40,083 nt of DNA from Blastocatellia bacterium (GTDB taxonomy: Bacteria; Acidobacteriota; Blastocatellia; HR10), in assembly GCA_035573895.1 (NCBI GenBank), contig DATLZR010000024.1, positions 1 to 40,083 on the forward strand, in the 5' to 3' direction. Positions 1 through 7,567 of the stretch are shown piece after piece. Each line of letters starts with the position of its first letter. Position 1 is the first letter of the stretch. The notes below the pieces were generated by a model, which saw only the letters and a program-made list of their open reading frames with translations, ran no database searches and was not told the origin of the DNA. Both the position numbers and the translations under genes were made by a program.

Positions 1-876
1 ACTGGCAATGCGAAATGACTCGACCAAAGTCACGCCCCCTTGTAGCAGCGTGGCGAGGCTTCGCGCCAGTTGCGTCACGGCCAGATCACGGATGATGGGT
101 CCGACGATGGGAATGCGCAGCAGCAGTCCGTCAACAGTTAATCGCCCTCGCGGCGTTCGCCGCCAGGCCGCCACGCCCAAAACTCCGCCGATGAGCGACG
201 GCAGAAGCCAGGGGAGACTCTCTTTGATCGCGTGACTGATCGAGAGGACCACTTGTGTGATGACCGGTAGCTCGCGACCGAAGTCTTCGTACAGTAGCGA
301 CACCCGGGGAATGACAAAACCCGTCATCACCGACACCAGACCGATGAGCACTATCAGCAAGAAGATCGGATACGTAGCTGCGGACCGAATCTTCCGTTTG
401 ACGGTCACCATCTGTTTGGTGTAGGCGATGTAACGGAGCAGGACCTCATCGAGATTTCCCGCCTTCTCTCCAGCCGTAACCGACGCCACGTACAATGGCG
501 GGAAGAGACCCCCATGCGCGGCGAACGCTTGCGACAGGGGCGTTCCCTCCCGGATGCGTTCTTCGATATCCTGAAGGACGGACCGCAGCACGGCATTCTT
601 TTGCCGTCGCGTGAGAAGCGTGATCGCCTGGAGAATTGGCAGGCCGGCGCGAACGAGCGCCGCCAGTTGTTGATTGAAGTGGAGAAAATCCTCGATCTTC
701 AGCGTCCGGAGTCGAGGACGAAAGTTTAGCGTCAGGCCCCCTTCCCGCTTGAGGGCGAAGACGTGATACCCCTCGCGCTCCAACCGATGACGCGCATCGT
801 CCTCGGCGATCGCTTCAATTCGCCGGGTGACGATCTCCCCACCAGTTGTACCCACACGACAGATATACACAGCCAT
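1..876 (-). CDS. gspF: Type II secretion/type IV pilus inner-membrane platform protein GspF/PilC (partial, C-terminus outside window)
   Basis: The minus-strand frame opens with MAVYICRVG at 876 and stays open for 292 codons to the window edge, so the C-terminal part is missing. The N-terminal part (about residues 60-175) is the first GspF domain, with FLHFNQQLAALVRAGLPILQ and the signature ASVTAGEKAGNLDEVL. A membrane segment follows (YPIFLLIVLIGLVSVMTGFV), then a second hydrophobic segment and the start of the second GspF repeat (LARSLATLLQGGVTLVESF). GspF/PilC proteins form the inner-membrane platform that couples the assembly ATPase to pseudopilin extrusion. It starts 6 bp after the pseudopilin-like gene stops, so it is co-transcribed with it. 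Whether it serves secretion or a pilus cannot be decided here, because the ATPase and secretin lie outside the window. Confidence 0.93.
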   Translation of the reverse strand, partial: MAVYICRVGTTGGEIVTRRIEAIAEDDARHRLEREGYHVFALKREGGLTLNFRPRLRTLKIEDFLHFNQQLAALVRAGLPILQAITLLTRRQKNAVLRSVLQDIEERIREGTPLSQAFAAHGGLFPPLYVASVTAGEKAGNLDEVLLRYIAYTKQMVTVKRKIRSAATYPIFLLIVLIGLVSVMTGFVIPRVSLLYEDFGRELPVITQVVLSISHAIKESLPWLLPSLIGGVLGVAAWRRTPRGRLTVDGLLLRIPIVGPIIRDLAVTQLARSLATLLQGGVTLVESFRIAS

Positions 877-882
877 GGCCAA

Positions 883-1869
883 TCACCGACGAGGATCGGG
901 AAATGGTGTGTTTCGTTGGCCCGGTAACGGTCGCTGCTCGCGCTGGGGGCCCGACTGGCCGGGAACGGCTCGGATGCGCCCTCGCGTCGGCATCGCTTCG
1001 GCCAGACGACGCAACGGATCGCTCGGATACATTACCGGACTGAGCAGCGCCTTGACACGCGCCTCTCCCACAGCCGCTGGCAGCAGCGGATCCGGTATGA
1101 ACACAAACGCCCAATCCCGGTAGGACTCCAGGTCATAGAAGACACGAACGGTTTTTTTCTCGCTCTTGCTGACAACCCCAATGACAGGCCCGGTGGCCTC
1201 TCCCTCCGCATCAGATTCCACCGATTGAGCAAGAAGGTCAAAATCGGTCTCCGCCTCCGACTGGGGGGGTGGCTGAGGCGAGACGGTTCTCGGCCCTGAT
1301 TGAGGCGACCGCGGGTTCATCGTCCTGGGCGACGGGCGGCCCGGTAAAGTGATCTGCCCGCCGCGCGTGAGAAACTGCAGCAGCACCGGATTGGGCGGCT
1401 GTCCGACGCTCTTCAAATACGCTTGAACAAATCGTCGAACGGCCGGGTCTCCCGGACGCAGAACCGCCCAGGGTTCATTGGTCAATGGATCAGTAAGCGC
1501 TGATGGTCTGACAAAGCGCAATCGCCGTCCGCCTCGCATCATAATTCCCTCGGCCAGCTCCTCCAGCGACATAGGATACCGATTGGTCGCCCGATAAAAG
1601 CGCTCCAATCCATCAACGATTTGCTGGCCGCGAAACAGCATCTCTTCCTCTCGCTCCCGTTGCAGGTCTCGCACAAGATCGGGAATAGCGGCTGAGGCAA
1701 CAACGAGAGCCACCGTCAGGGCTGCCACCACCGCAATGAGGATAGAGCCATTGGACCGTCGTCGCTCCGGAAGGCGACCATACCCCCACAGGCGTCCGCC
1801 GCGTGTGGGTTCGCCGTCGAATCTCACGCCACCTCTCCTCTGCCCCAAGATTACTCCCCTCATGGTCAT
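883..1869 (-). CDS. Pseudopilin-like (GspG/PulG-type) protein with long proline-rich C-terminal part
   Basis: This 328-residue protein has a basic leader of about 40 residues ending in RRRSNG. A hydrophobic helix follows (SILIAVVAALTVALVVASAAI) and then a polar helix with DLQREREEEMLFRGQQIVDGLERFYR and RYPMSLEEL. That is the layout of type II pseudopilins, whose N-terminal helix packs in the pseudopilus core. The Glu5 of canonical pseudopilins is not present after the presumed NG|S cleavage point, so it may be a minor or non-canonical member. The region around residues 180-330 is proline/serine-rich with no recognised domain. Its start overlaps the upstream stop (ATGA at 1866-1869), which argues for translational coupling; a second ATG lies two codons in. 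I am confident in the operon role and less so in the exact subunit. Confidence 0.75.
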   Translation of the reverse strand: MTMRGVILGQRRGGVRFDGEPTRGGRLWGYGRLPERRRSNGSILIAVVAALTVALVVASAAIPDLVRDLQREREEEMLFRGQQIVDGLERFYRATNRYPMSLEELAEGIMMRGGRRLRFVRPSALTDPLTNEPWAVLRPGDPAVRRFVQAYLKSVGQPPNPVLLQFLTRGGQITLPGRPSPRTMNPRSPQSGPRTVSPQPPPQSEAETDFDLLAQSVESDAEGEATGPVIGVVSKSEKKTVRVFYDLESYRDWAFVFIPDPLLPAAVGEARVKALLSPVMYPSDPLRRLAEAMPTRGRIRAVPGQSGPQREQRPLPGQRNTPFPDPRR

Positions 1870-3041
1870 TCTCTTGGTCGGTTCCTCATCCGCTGAAACT
1901 GCTCCTGCTGGAGCAACTGTTGTTGGAGGAGCTGCTGCTGAAGCTGCTGTCGCTGCCAGGGTTGAAGTCGTTGCTGCAGCAGTTGCTGCCGCAGCGGGGT
2001 TGCCTGCGGAGTCATGCCCGGCTGTTGTTGCTGAAGCTGCTGTTGAAGCTGTTGTTGCAGTAGGAGCTGCTGTTGCATCTGCTGCTGCATCTCCATCTGC
2101 TGCTGGAGTTGCTCCTGCAACATCTCCTGCTGTCGGAGCAGCTCCTCCTCGTCGTTGGTCATCTCCTCATCCTGCTGGGGTCGGAAGACACGAGGACGGT
2201 TCCCTCGCCCCCGCTCAACCGGCGATGTGGGACTCGATTGGCTCGATGCCGTCTGCCCCAAATCCATGTCCAGCCGATGATCCACCTTGATCAGGACGTC
2301 CTGGAGGATCAGATTGACATCGGTCGCACTCGCCACACGCCACCGAGGGTCTTTCTTAGCATCCACCAATTCCCCGATGCGCACGGCGTAGCGATCGTCG
2401 TCCTTCTTCAGGAAGACGAGATCGCCAATCCGACCCACATAGGTATAGGGGGGAGCCGGAGGTTCCAAAACGGGAATCTCCCTCGGCCCAGTGAAATCGC
2501 CGCGTCCATTCTTGACTTCCACCACGAGGCGTCCGGGCCCCGCAAGCAACGAACGATTCACTTTGGTCGCCAGTTCGGTTGGACTGACGAACTCTGTCGG
2601 TTGCGGTTGCCCATTCAGAAAGATCTGCACGTCCTGGGGGAATGCCTCTCCCGTCACGCGCAAAGGTATATCTCCGGTTCGGGCATAGAGGACCGAGGGG
2701 GTTATGTTGAGTAACCGTAGCGTCGGCGGTGGAGGCGGCGGGACTTTCACCTCTCGCTCGGGAGCCTCAGGAGCGTAGATGAAGATATTTCGCTGGATCT
2801 CCGCTGACGCCGACTTCACTTCCTCAAGCGCATACAGAGGGAGAGGGCGAAACCCTTCTTCCCTTCCCTGCTCTTTCGGGGTCGGCGTCCTCGCTCCAGG
2901 GCGTGTCGGTGAGGTCGCCGGTCCCCCTTTGCTCGTCGCTGCCGATCCGCCCCAGAGGAGATCCCCGTTGTAAATCAGCACGCCAATCAAAACGGCCACA
3001 AGTCCGATGAGAAGCGCGAGTTTCTTTTTCTCTCTCGTCAT
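1866..3041 (-). CDS. PilP-position assembly protein with IPT-like domain and Gln-rich C-terminus
   Basis: This 391-residue protein has one N-terminal membrane segment (LALLIGLVAVLIGVLIY) after a basic start. A low-complexity linker follows, then about residues 105-200 resemble an IPT/TIG-type immunoglobulin-like fold (LRLLNITPSVLYARTGDIPL, LVVEVKNGRGDF). A short PilP-like beta segment comes next (YVGRIGDLVFLKKDDDRYAVRIGE, VNLILQDVLIKVD). The last 90 or so residues are almost only Q, L, M and R. It sits where pilP stands in pilMNOPQ clusters, and the YVG...VFLKK...VRIGE pattern fits a PilP/GspC-like periplasmic connector. The SD is very strong (GGAGGGAGGAACC before the ATG). The Gln-rich tail is unusual; see the repeat entry. 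Confidence 0.75.
   Translation of the reverse strand: MTREKKKLALLIGLVAVLIGVLIYNGDLLWGGSAATSKGGPATSPTRPGARTPTPKEQGREEGFRPLPLYALEEVKSASAEIQRNIFIYAPEAPEREVKVPPPPPPTLRLLNITPSVLYARTGDIPLRVTGEAFPQDVQIFLNGQPQPTEFVSPTELATKVNRSLLAGPGRLVVEVKNGRGDFTGPREIPVLEPPAPPYTYVGRIGDLVFLKKDDDRYAVRIGELVDAKKDPRWRVASATDVNLILQDVLIKVDHRLDMDLGQTASSQSSPTSPVERGRGNRPRVFRPQQDEEMTNDEEELLRQQEMLQEQLQQQMEMQQQMQQQLLLQQQLQQQLQQQQPGMTPQATPLRQQLLQQRLQPWQRQQLQQQLLQQQLLQQEQFQRMRNRPRE
1880..2140 (-). repeat. Low-complexity CAG/CTG-rich tract encoding a Gln/Leu tail
   Basis: The plus strand here is an irregular run of gctgctg, gttgctg and gctcctg triplets. On the coding (minus) strand these read as QQQ, LQQQL and MQQQ units at the C-terminus of the PilP-position protein. 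The unit is imperfect, with no fixed period beyond the triplet. Several long plus-strand open frames rich in Leu or Ala are only mirror images of this composition. Confidence 0.8.
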
Positions 3042-3071
3042 GGTTCCTCCCTCCTGCCAACGCAGGGGAAT

Positions 3072-3776
3072 CTATCGCTGCCGCACGAGCGACGCGATTG
3101 CTCCTTGCCGACGATAGTAAACTGATAACCGGACCTCCAGCGAAAGCGTGACATCGGACGCCGCGCCCGTAGCCGCACGACCGGCTCTCCCTTCCTCCAC
3201 GCTCTTTAGTGCCAGCGATTCCACGATCAGAAAGATCGGGCCCCGTTCGAGTTCGACGAGGAACTGGCGAATATTGGGATAAGCACCGGTGACGGTGAAG
3301 GCCATCTTCAAGCCGGGATAGAACTGCCGTCCGCGACCCATGTTCACAGAAGGGGTCGCCTGCGGCACCTCGCCTTCTTCGATGGGATTGAAGGCGATGT
3401 CCGATAGCGTCACGCCCGCCCCGCGAGCAGTTTTGTTGATCTGGAGAATTACCGCCGAAAGACCGGCATCGGGATCGGTGAGATACTGCTGTTCAAACCG
3501 TTTCAAACTCTCGCGGATCGTTTCCGGTGTCGCCACCTCCGTCTTGGTGCTCGCCTGAAGGGCGCGGAGGCGTTCGCTGAGCAGTCGGATCTCCTCACGA
3601 TTGATCCGGAGGCGCTCTCGCTGCACCTCGACTCGCTGTTCCTGTTGGAGCCGACGAATGTAGAAACCGGCCGCCGTTCCCACCGAGGCCAACCCAATCA
3701 CGAAGCAGATGACCACTGTCGCGGTCCATCGGCGACCTCGATAAATTTTCCGATTTCTGATCACTAGTCCGGTCAT
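3072..3776 (-). CDS. pilO: PilO-like type IV pilus/T2SS (GspM-like) assembly protein
   Basis: This 234-residue protein has a single membrane helix near the N-terminus (TVVICFVIGLASVGTAAGFYI). A long coiled coil follows (about residues 40-95: LQQEQRVEVQRERLRINREEIRLLSERLRAL) and then a ferredoxin-like periplasmic domain. That domain carries the typical TVTGAYPNIRQFLVELERGPIFLIVESLAL segment (FxGxYxxlxxFlxxLe...ivv.sl.l), which is characteristic of PilO. PilO pairs with PilN through coiled coil and domain to form the inner-membrane alignment complex. It lies 36 bp after the PilN-like gene and 30 bp before the PilP-position gene, on one transcript. Confidence 0.85.
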   Translation of the reverse strand: MTGLVIRNRKIYRGRRWTATVVICFVIGLASVGTAAGFYIRRLQQEQRVEVQRERLRINREEIRLLSERLRALQASTKTEVATPETIRESLKRFEQQYLTDPDAGLSAVILQINKTARGAGVTLSDIAFNPIEEGEVPQATPSVNMGRGRQFYPGLKMAFTVTGAYPNIRQFLVELERGPIFLIVESLALKSVEEGRAGRAATGAASDVTLSLEVRLSVYYRRQGAIASLVRQR

Positions 3777-3812
3777 GACTTCTCTTGCCCGCTGCGCTGG
3801 GATCTTCGTCCT

Positions 3813-4403
3813 CTATCGGCGCCGTGCCTGATAGAGCGCCTCCAGTTCATACTCCGTCTCATTCGTGGCTTCAAGAGTGCTTTGTTTGCGCGGGAGGAAG
3901 CGGGAAAATTCGCCCGTCCGCTGCAACCGCTCGAGGGCCTGGAGGATGTCGGACAGCTCTTTTCCCACAATGGTGAGCGACACTTTCACCGGTCCTGCCC
4001 CTGGATTTAACGGATCCACCGGCACATCCTCGGCCGGTGCGACGCTAATCGTAGTCAGGCGGACATTGGGACCGAGGTGGCGCTCGATGACCTCCAACAG
4101 GCGTGACCAGCCAAAGAGCCGCCGCTCGATCAGGAAGCTGGCCGTGCGAATACCCTCCTGCTCTAAGGGGGTGAGCTGATCGGAGGGAACCGAGCGGGGC
4201 AGTTGCCGACGAAGCGACTGAAGCCGGCGTTCCTGATTCGCAATCTCGGACGAGAGCGCCTCGGCCTGCTGCGTAAGGACCCGGGATCGTTCTCCCCAGG
4301 CATAACTGAACAACCCCGAGGTCAGTGCGACCAGAGCCACAGCCAACACCCAGGGTCGCCGATTGTGAAATGGCTCCGTTGCGAGATTGACCCTGACCGC
4401 CAT
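3813..4403 (-). CDS. pilN: PilN-like type IV pilus/T2SS (GspL C-domain) assembly protein
   Basis: Starting at ATG 4403, this 196-residue protein begins MAVRVNLATEPFHNRRPW, the short cytoplasmic peptide typical of PilN (which binds PilM). A membrane helix follows (LAVALVALTSGLFSYAW), then a coiled coil (TQQAEALSSEIANQERRLQSLRRQL) and a small fold with LLEVIERHLGPNVRLTTISV and VSLTIVGKELSDILQALERLQ, as expected for PilN/Fimbrial_assembly. A longer frame opens at 4484, but its extra residues lack the family pattern. No pilM is found upstream: the next gene on this strand is the replication initiator, ending at 4614. A 20-bp palindrome lies 150 bp upstream. Confidence 0.85.
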   Translation of the reverse strand: MAVRVNLATEPFHNRRPWVLAVALVALTSGLFSYAWGERSRVLTQQAEALSSEIANQERRLQSLRRQLPRSVPSDQLTPLEQEGIRTASFLIERRLFGWSRLLEVIERHLGPNVRLTTISVAPAEDVPVDPLNPGAGPVKVSLTIVGKELSDILQALERLQRTGEFSRFLPRKQSTLEATNETEYELEALYQARRR

Positions 4404-4537
4404 AAGCACGACCTGTATAATAGCACCGAAACCTCTTGAAAGCGAACCAAATGTTGTGACGCCGAGAAGCGGCATGAGTTCCAAAAACTGGTCATTCTCT
4501 TAAGGGGCTCCCCCGAAGGTGAGATCATGCAGGGTAA

Positions 4538-4552
4538 CCTTTCGGCGAAAGG
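4538..4552. repeat. Short inverted repeat CCTTTC-GGC-GAAAGG next to the shared palindrome
   Basis: This perfect 6-bp inverted repeat with a 3-nt centre sits directly on the pilN side of the 20-bp palindrome. On the minus transcript it could form a small hairpin in the rep-pilN intergenic region. There is no T-tract, so it is not a convincing terminator. Confidence 0.4.
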
Positions 4553-4554
4553 CC

Positions 4555-4574
4555 GATGTGCGACGTCGCACATC
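4555..4574. promoter_or_regulatory. Shared palindromic operator candidate, copy 1 (upstream of pilN)
   Basis: This is a 20-bp perfect palindrome whose 18-bp core, ATGTGCGACGTCGCACAT, is identical to the copies at 8.73 and 10.34 kb. It lies between the end of the replication initiator gene (4614) and pilN (4403), centred about 160 bp before the pilN start. The half-site TGTGC with 6-bp spacing to GCACA has the geometry of a CRP/FNR-type site, but the regulator is unknown. Confidence 0.7.
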
Positions 4575-4613
4575 AGGGTTAAACTGCGTCTTTTCATTGA
4601 GTTCCAAGGAAAA

Positions 4614-6134
4614 TCAACTTTTCGTCCCCCGATCTTCGGCGCTTTTTCCCGAAGTCGCGCGCCAGGTGGCAAAATCGGGCAGATTCAACTCGGCCGCGAT
4701 GTCTCGCTGGCAGAGCACCGATACATAATCCTCCAGCGCCTGCTTGGACCAACGCTTGTAGAGGGCCCCCTGATCCGATCCGAGCAACTCCTTTTTCTTC
4801 GCCTCGCGCCGAGCTGCGTACTCCTCCGCCGGCACCGACTCAATATAGGCATCTACCGCCTTCTGCACGAACTCTTGATACGCCAATTCCTCGGCAGCCG
4901 TTGGCGCGGTGCTGGTCGGATTCGAGGGCTCGACAGCCGATTTCAGCGGTTCGGCCCGTCCATCTTTGATCAACGTCACTAACAGACCCGCGGGATTGAC
5001 AATCCCTCGCCCTCCCCGCGCCATCAGTCCGTCAAAGTAGCGAATCGTCGCTTCGACCGCTTCCAGGCTGTCTCGATTGGCTTCGACGATCTTCCTTGCC
5101 TGTGACGGGATGACCCCTCGCTCCACCAACTTTGCCACAAGCGCTTCCGCCTTCTCCTCCTCATCTTCCAGCGCTCGCACCGATTCGAACGGCAAATCAA
5201 GGGTGCGATACATTTGTTCGTCCGTCGTGTCGAACGGCTCATGCCGGGCGGCCTTCCCCTTGACGAACGAGATGATCCGCCCCTCGATCTTCCAGCTCCG
5301 CAAATAGCCTTCGTCGGTTAACTCCTCCAGCGCCGGTGTGAGCTGACGCGTAATCTCGGAAATGTAACGAAAGTTTCGACTCATGCCCAGGTGCTCGTGA
5401 GCCAGCTTGAAAATATCAATGGAAAACCTGTCGTCATTGCCGAATTTCTTATCCAGATAGCGGTAGAGCCTCCGGGATGTCGCCGTGCGCAAGCGAAAGT
5501 ACAGGTCTGTGTCGAGGAACTTGATGTAGCCACTTTTGAAACTCCGATAGAGCTGGTCGCTCCACATGATCCAACTCATCGGCTGCGATGCGCCGGCTTT
5601 GCGTCGTACCGTCTCATCGTAAAGGTGGTATCCCTGGATCAACGTGAATCCCACGGTGACATAGGCCCGCGCAGCATTGTCCCAAAAGGCATTCTGGGCG
5701 TGAATGAAAACATTGCTCAACCGCAGCAGCGATTCCTCCAACCGGCGGTAGCATTTCCCGCAGGGACACCATCCCAGACGCTTCACCAAATCATAGCGTG
5801 AAAACGGGACCTTCTGGTCGCCGAATCCCTGCTTCCGCGTCAGCTCCATGAGCGCCACATAGACGTCCTCGTCGGTCGAGGTCGGCAGTCCCACTTCTGA
5901 GCCCCCTTGAACCGTCCAGGTGCGGCGAACGATTTTCCCGTTCTCACCGATGATGGTGTCGCGGAACTTCAGCGAACGAATGTTTTTGGGAACACGCGTG
6001 TAAAGCGCCGCGATGGGAAAGACCGCGAGATTCATCTCATCCTTCCCCTCTCGCTCCTCTCGGGCAGTCTCAATCAAGACTGGCTGTCGTTCGCGAACGC
6101 TCGACTTGGTCCGTTTCCTCGCTCGCTTACTCAT
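4614..6134 (-). CDS. repA: Plasmid/chromid replication initiator protein, RPA (RepA) family
   Basis: Starting at ATG 6134 (SD AGGAG eight bases upstream), this 506-residue protein has a basic first 25 residues (SKRARKRTK). It then carries the RPA replication initiator pattern: NLAVFPIAAL, GLPTSTDEDVYVALMELTR, VPFSRYDLVKRLGW, YRRLEESLLRLSNVFI, SGYIKFLDTDLYFRLR and SRRLYRYLDKKF, followed by EHLGMSR and a winged-helix-like segment. The C-terminal 200 residues carry an AEALVAKLVERGVIPSQARKIV...NPAGLLVTLI segment, common in plasmid Rep tails. Such proteins bind iterons and open the origin. The frame extends upstream to 6380, but that part translates the AT-rich repeats and has no coding character. 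Upstream lie the AT-rich region, nine iterons, then parB and parA on the same strand. Confidence 0.88.
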   Translation of the reverse strand: MSKRARKRTKSSVRERQPVLIETAREEREGKDEMNLAVFPIAALYTRVPKNIRSLKFRDTIIGENGKIVRRTWTVQGGSEVGLPTSTDEDVYVALMELTRKQGFGDQKVPFSRYDLVKRLGWCPCGKCYRRLEESLLRLSNVFIHAQNAFWDNAARAYVTVGFTLIQGYHLYDETVRRKAGASQPMSWIMWSDQLYRSFKSGYIKFLDTDLYFRLRTATSRRLYRYLDKKFGNDDRFSIDIFKLAHEHLGMSRNFRYISEITRQLTPALEELTDEGYLRSWKIEGRIISFVKGKAARHEPFDTTDEQMYRTLDLPFESVRALEDEEEKAEALVAKLVERGVIPSQARKIVEANRDSLEAVEATIRYFDGLMARGGRGIVNPAGLLVTLIKDGRAEPLKSAVEPSNPTSTAPTAAEELAYQEFVQKAVDAYIESVPAEEYAARREAKKKELLGSDQGALYKRWSKQALEDYVSVLCQRDIAAELNLPDFATWRATSGKSAEDRGTKS

Positions 6135-6304
6135 AGGTCGTTCTCCTCTATGCAGTATCGTTGCCTTGGCGGTTGTTGATACCTCCCATGCGGGGACGAT
6201 GCCAACTGAATTGATTGCTCTTGGCTCGCTCTCGTCAGTGAGCCACCGTGGCGTCGGTTCCTCCAGAGATGGAAAAGTGCTGTCGCAGGTAACAACAAAA
6301 ACAG

Positions 6305-6340
6305 CAACAAGGGCAACAAGCAATGGATTTGCCCTTGTTG
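6305..6340. repeat. Inverted repeat CAACAAGGGCAA / TTGCCCTTGTTG
   Basis: Two 12-bp perfect arms at 6305-6316 and 6329-6340 are separated by 12 bp, inside the AT-rich part of the putative origin. The right arm overlaps the 22-bp palindrome that follows. Confidence 0.65.
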
Positions 6341-6356
6341 TTGTATACAACAACAA
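6335..6356. promoter_or_regulatory. 22-bp perfect palindrome in the putative rep promoter/origin
   Basis: The half-site TTGTTGTTGTA is followed directly by its inverse. The centre TGTATACA reads TATACA on the minus strand, a plausible -10, with TTGTTG 15 bp upstream. The palindrome would therefore overlap a rep promoter. Known Rep proteins of iteron plasmids often repress their gene through an inverted sequence there; here it does not resemble the iteron, so another factor (ParB or a host protein) is also possible. The leader to the Rep ATG would be about 200 nt. Confidence 0.5.
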
Positions 6357-6440
6357 ATACAACAACAAATAATACAACAAAAAAGCAAACGGCGTGCCAA
6401 AAATCTTTCGCCTAACAAGCGAAGGACCAGTACATTAGCG

Positions 6441-6632
6441 TTGTCCCCAATCCCAATAGTCTTGTCCCCAACCCCAATAGTCTTGTCCCGAACCCCAATA
6501 GTTCTTGCCCCGAATCCCAATATTTCTTGTCCCGAACCCCAATAGTTCTTGTCCCCAACCCCAATAAACTTGTCCCCAACCCCAATAGTTTCTTGTCCCG
6601 AACCCCAATAGTTCTTGTCCCCAACCCCAATA
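6441..6632. repeat. Array of nine iterons (replication origin)
   Basis: Nine copies of the 18-bp core TTGTCCCCAACCCCAATA start at 6441, 6462, 6483, 6505, 6527, 6549, 6570, 6593 and 6615. The spacing of 21-23 bp is about two helical turns, so all copies face one side of the DNA. Position 8 is C in copies 1, 2, 6, 7 and 9 and G in copies 3, 4, 5 and 8; copies 1 and 4 have T for C at position 11. The array lies between parB (ends 6677) and repA, next to an AT-rich stretch, the textbook layout of an iteron-controlled origin. Gaps of 3-5 bp between copies rule out CRISPR spacers. Confidence 0.9.
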
Positions 6633-6676
6633 ATGGCTTTTTCGTATCTCTTCGTTTGAACATCGCATTCCAGTAG

Positions 6677-7567
6677 TCACGAATCATCATCGCCGGCGAG
6701 AGACTCGATTGCGAGCTGAAGGGCGCGGGCAATTTGCACTTTAGAGACGTGGTATTTCTTGAAGGTCACCGTGACGGAGAAAGTTCGATCCTCCGGAGCG
6801 AAGCGAAACTGAAAGCGGCGACGTCTTGGGTTGCCTTTTGAGGGTTTGATCCGGCGCAGAGTCTTGACATTTATGGGTGTGCTCATGAGGCGGTTCAGGA
6901 GGGCTTCCATATCCGCCGGTGTCGGTTGCTGAGAGATGGCCAGCAGGTGTTCGCGGGAGGTTAGTCCCGACTCGAGGCAGCGGCGGCGCAAGGCCTCGGG
7001 AATGAGACTGAGCTTGAGGGTCTTGGAGATATACGTTCGACTTTTGCCGATAAGATGAGCGATTTGCTCGTGCGTGAGCCGAAACTCCTGCACAAGCAGG
7101 CGGAAGGCGTCGGCTTCCTCGAAAGGGGAGAGGTCATCCCGCTGGAGGTTTTCCACCAGTTGGTAGTACAGGCGTTGGCGCGGCGTGAGAGGATCCACGA
7201 CGATGCAAGGAACATCGCGGACACCGGCGAGCTGGGCGGCACGATAGCGGCGTTCTCCCGCGACAATCAGGTAGCAATCCTGGGTCGCATCGTACTGCAC
7301 AAGGAGGGGCTGAAGAATACCGTGCTGTTCGATGGAGGCAGCGAGATCGGTGAGAGATTTTTCGGAGAAGGTTTTCCTCGGTTGCGAGGGGTCGGCGACC
7401 AATCGCTCGATGGGGATGAGCCGGGCACCCTTCAGACGCGACGTTCCGGCAAAAGGGCCAGCCATGATGTCATCGGCGAGGTGAGCGCTGCGCTCGCCAA
7501 TCGAGGGGACCGAACTCAGGGTTTCTTCGGCCAGGTGACGGAATTTTTCCCGTTTCGACATGGTCAT
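6677..7567 (-). CDS. parB: ParB/Spo0J-family partition protein
   Basis: This 296-residue protein has the ParB N-terminal nuclease-like/CTPase domain with LIPIERLVADPSQPRKTF, IEQHGILQPLLV and the key GERRYRAAQLAG box (about residues 100-115). The conserved ENLQRDDLSPFEEADAF box follows, then a helix-turn-helix (LTHEQIAHLIGKSRTYISKTLKLS). The C-terminal 60 residues (RRRRFQFRFAPEDRTFSVTVTF) differ from chromosomal ParB dimerisation domains, as in plasmid types. ParB binds centromere sites and stimulates ParA. Its ATG overlaps the parA stop (ATGA at 7564-7567). No sequence matching the chromosomal parS consensus TGTTTCACGTGAAACA was noticed, so its site is probably replicon-specific. Confidence 0.93.
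   Translation of the reverse strand: MTMSKREKFRHLAEETLSSVPSIGERSAHLADDIMAGPFAGTSRLKGARLIPIERLVADPSQPRKTFSEKSLTDLAASIEQHGILQPLLVQYDATQDCYLIVAGERRYRAAQLAGVRDVPCIVVDPLTPRQRLYYQLVENLQRDDLSPFEEADAFRLLVQEFRLTHEQIAHLIGKSRTYISKTLKLSLIPEALRRRCLESGLTSREHLLAISQQPTPADMEALLNRLMSTPINVKTLRRIKPSKGNPRRRRFQFRFAPEDRTFSVTVTFKKYHVSKVQIARALQLAIESLAGDDDS

Larger units (their letters stand above)
6285..6385. other. AT-rich AAC-repeat region, probable DNA unwinding element
   Basis: This stretch is strikingly AT-rich and asymmetric (A/C on the plus strand) compared with its GC-rich surroundings. The unit TACAACAACAAA occurs at 6346-6357 and 6358-6369, with a variant at 6373-6384, and related aacaac sequence lies from 6288 on. 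Between an iteron array and a rep gene, such a region is the expected site of strand opening. This is inferred from position and composition only. Confidence 0.6.

Noticed and set aside
1736-2290. Ala/Val- and Leu-rich plus-strand frames over the Gln tract
   Set aside because: They mirror the CAG/CTG composition of the minus-strand gene, which has an SD, a membrane helix and operon coupling.
6135-6380. N-terminal extension of the replication initiator to ATG 6380
   Set aside because: The extra residues translate the AT-rich AAC repeats (LLLYLLLYTTT) and a strong SD precedes the internal ATG at 6134.
6441-6632. CRISPR array
   Set aside because: Repeats are 18 bp with only 3-5 bp between them, so there are no spacers, and no cas genes are present.
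6412-6732. Open frames over the iterons giving (WGWGQ/LLGLGT)n proteins
   Set aside because: They are translations of the 21-23-bp iterons; changing spacing breaks the repeat in frame and there is no ribosome-binding site or family pattern.
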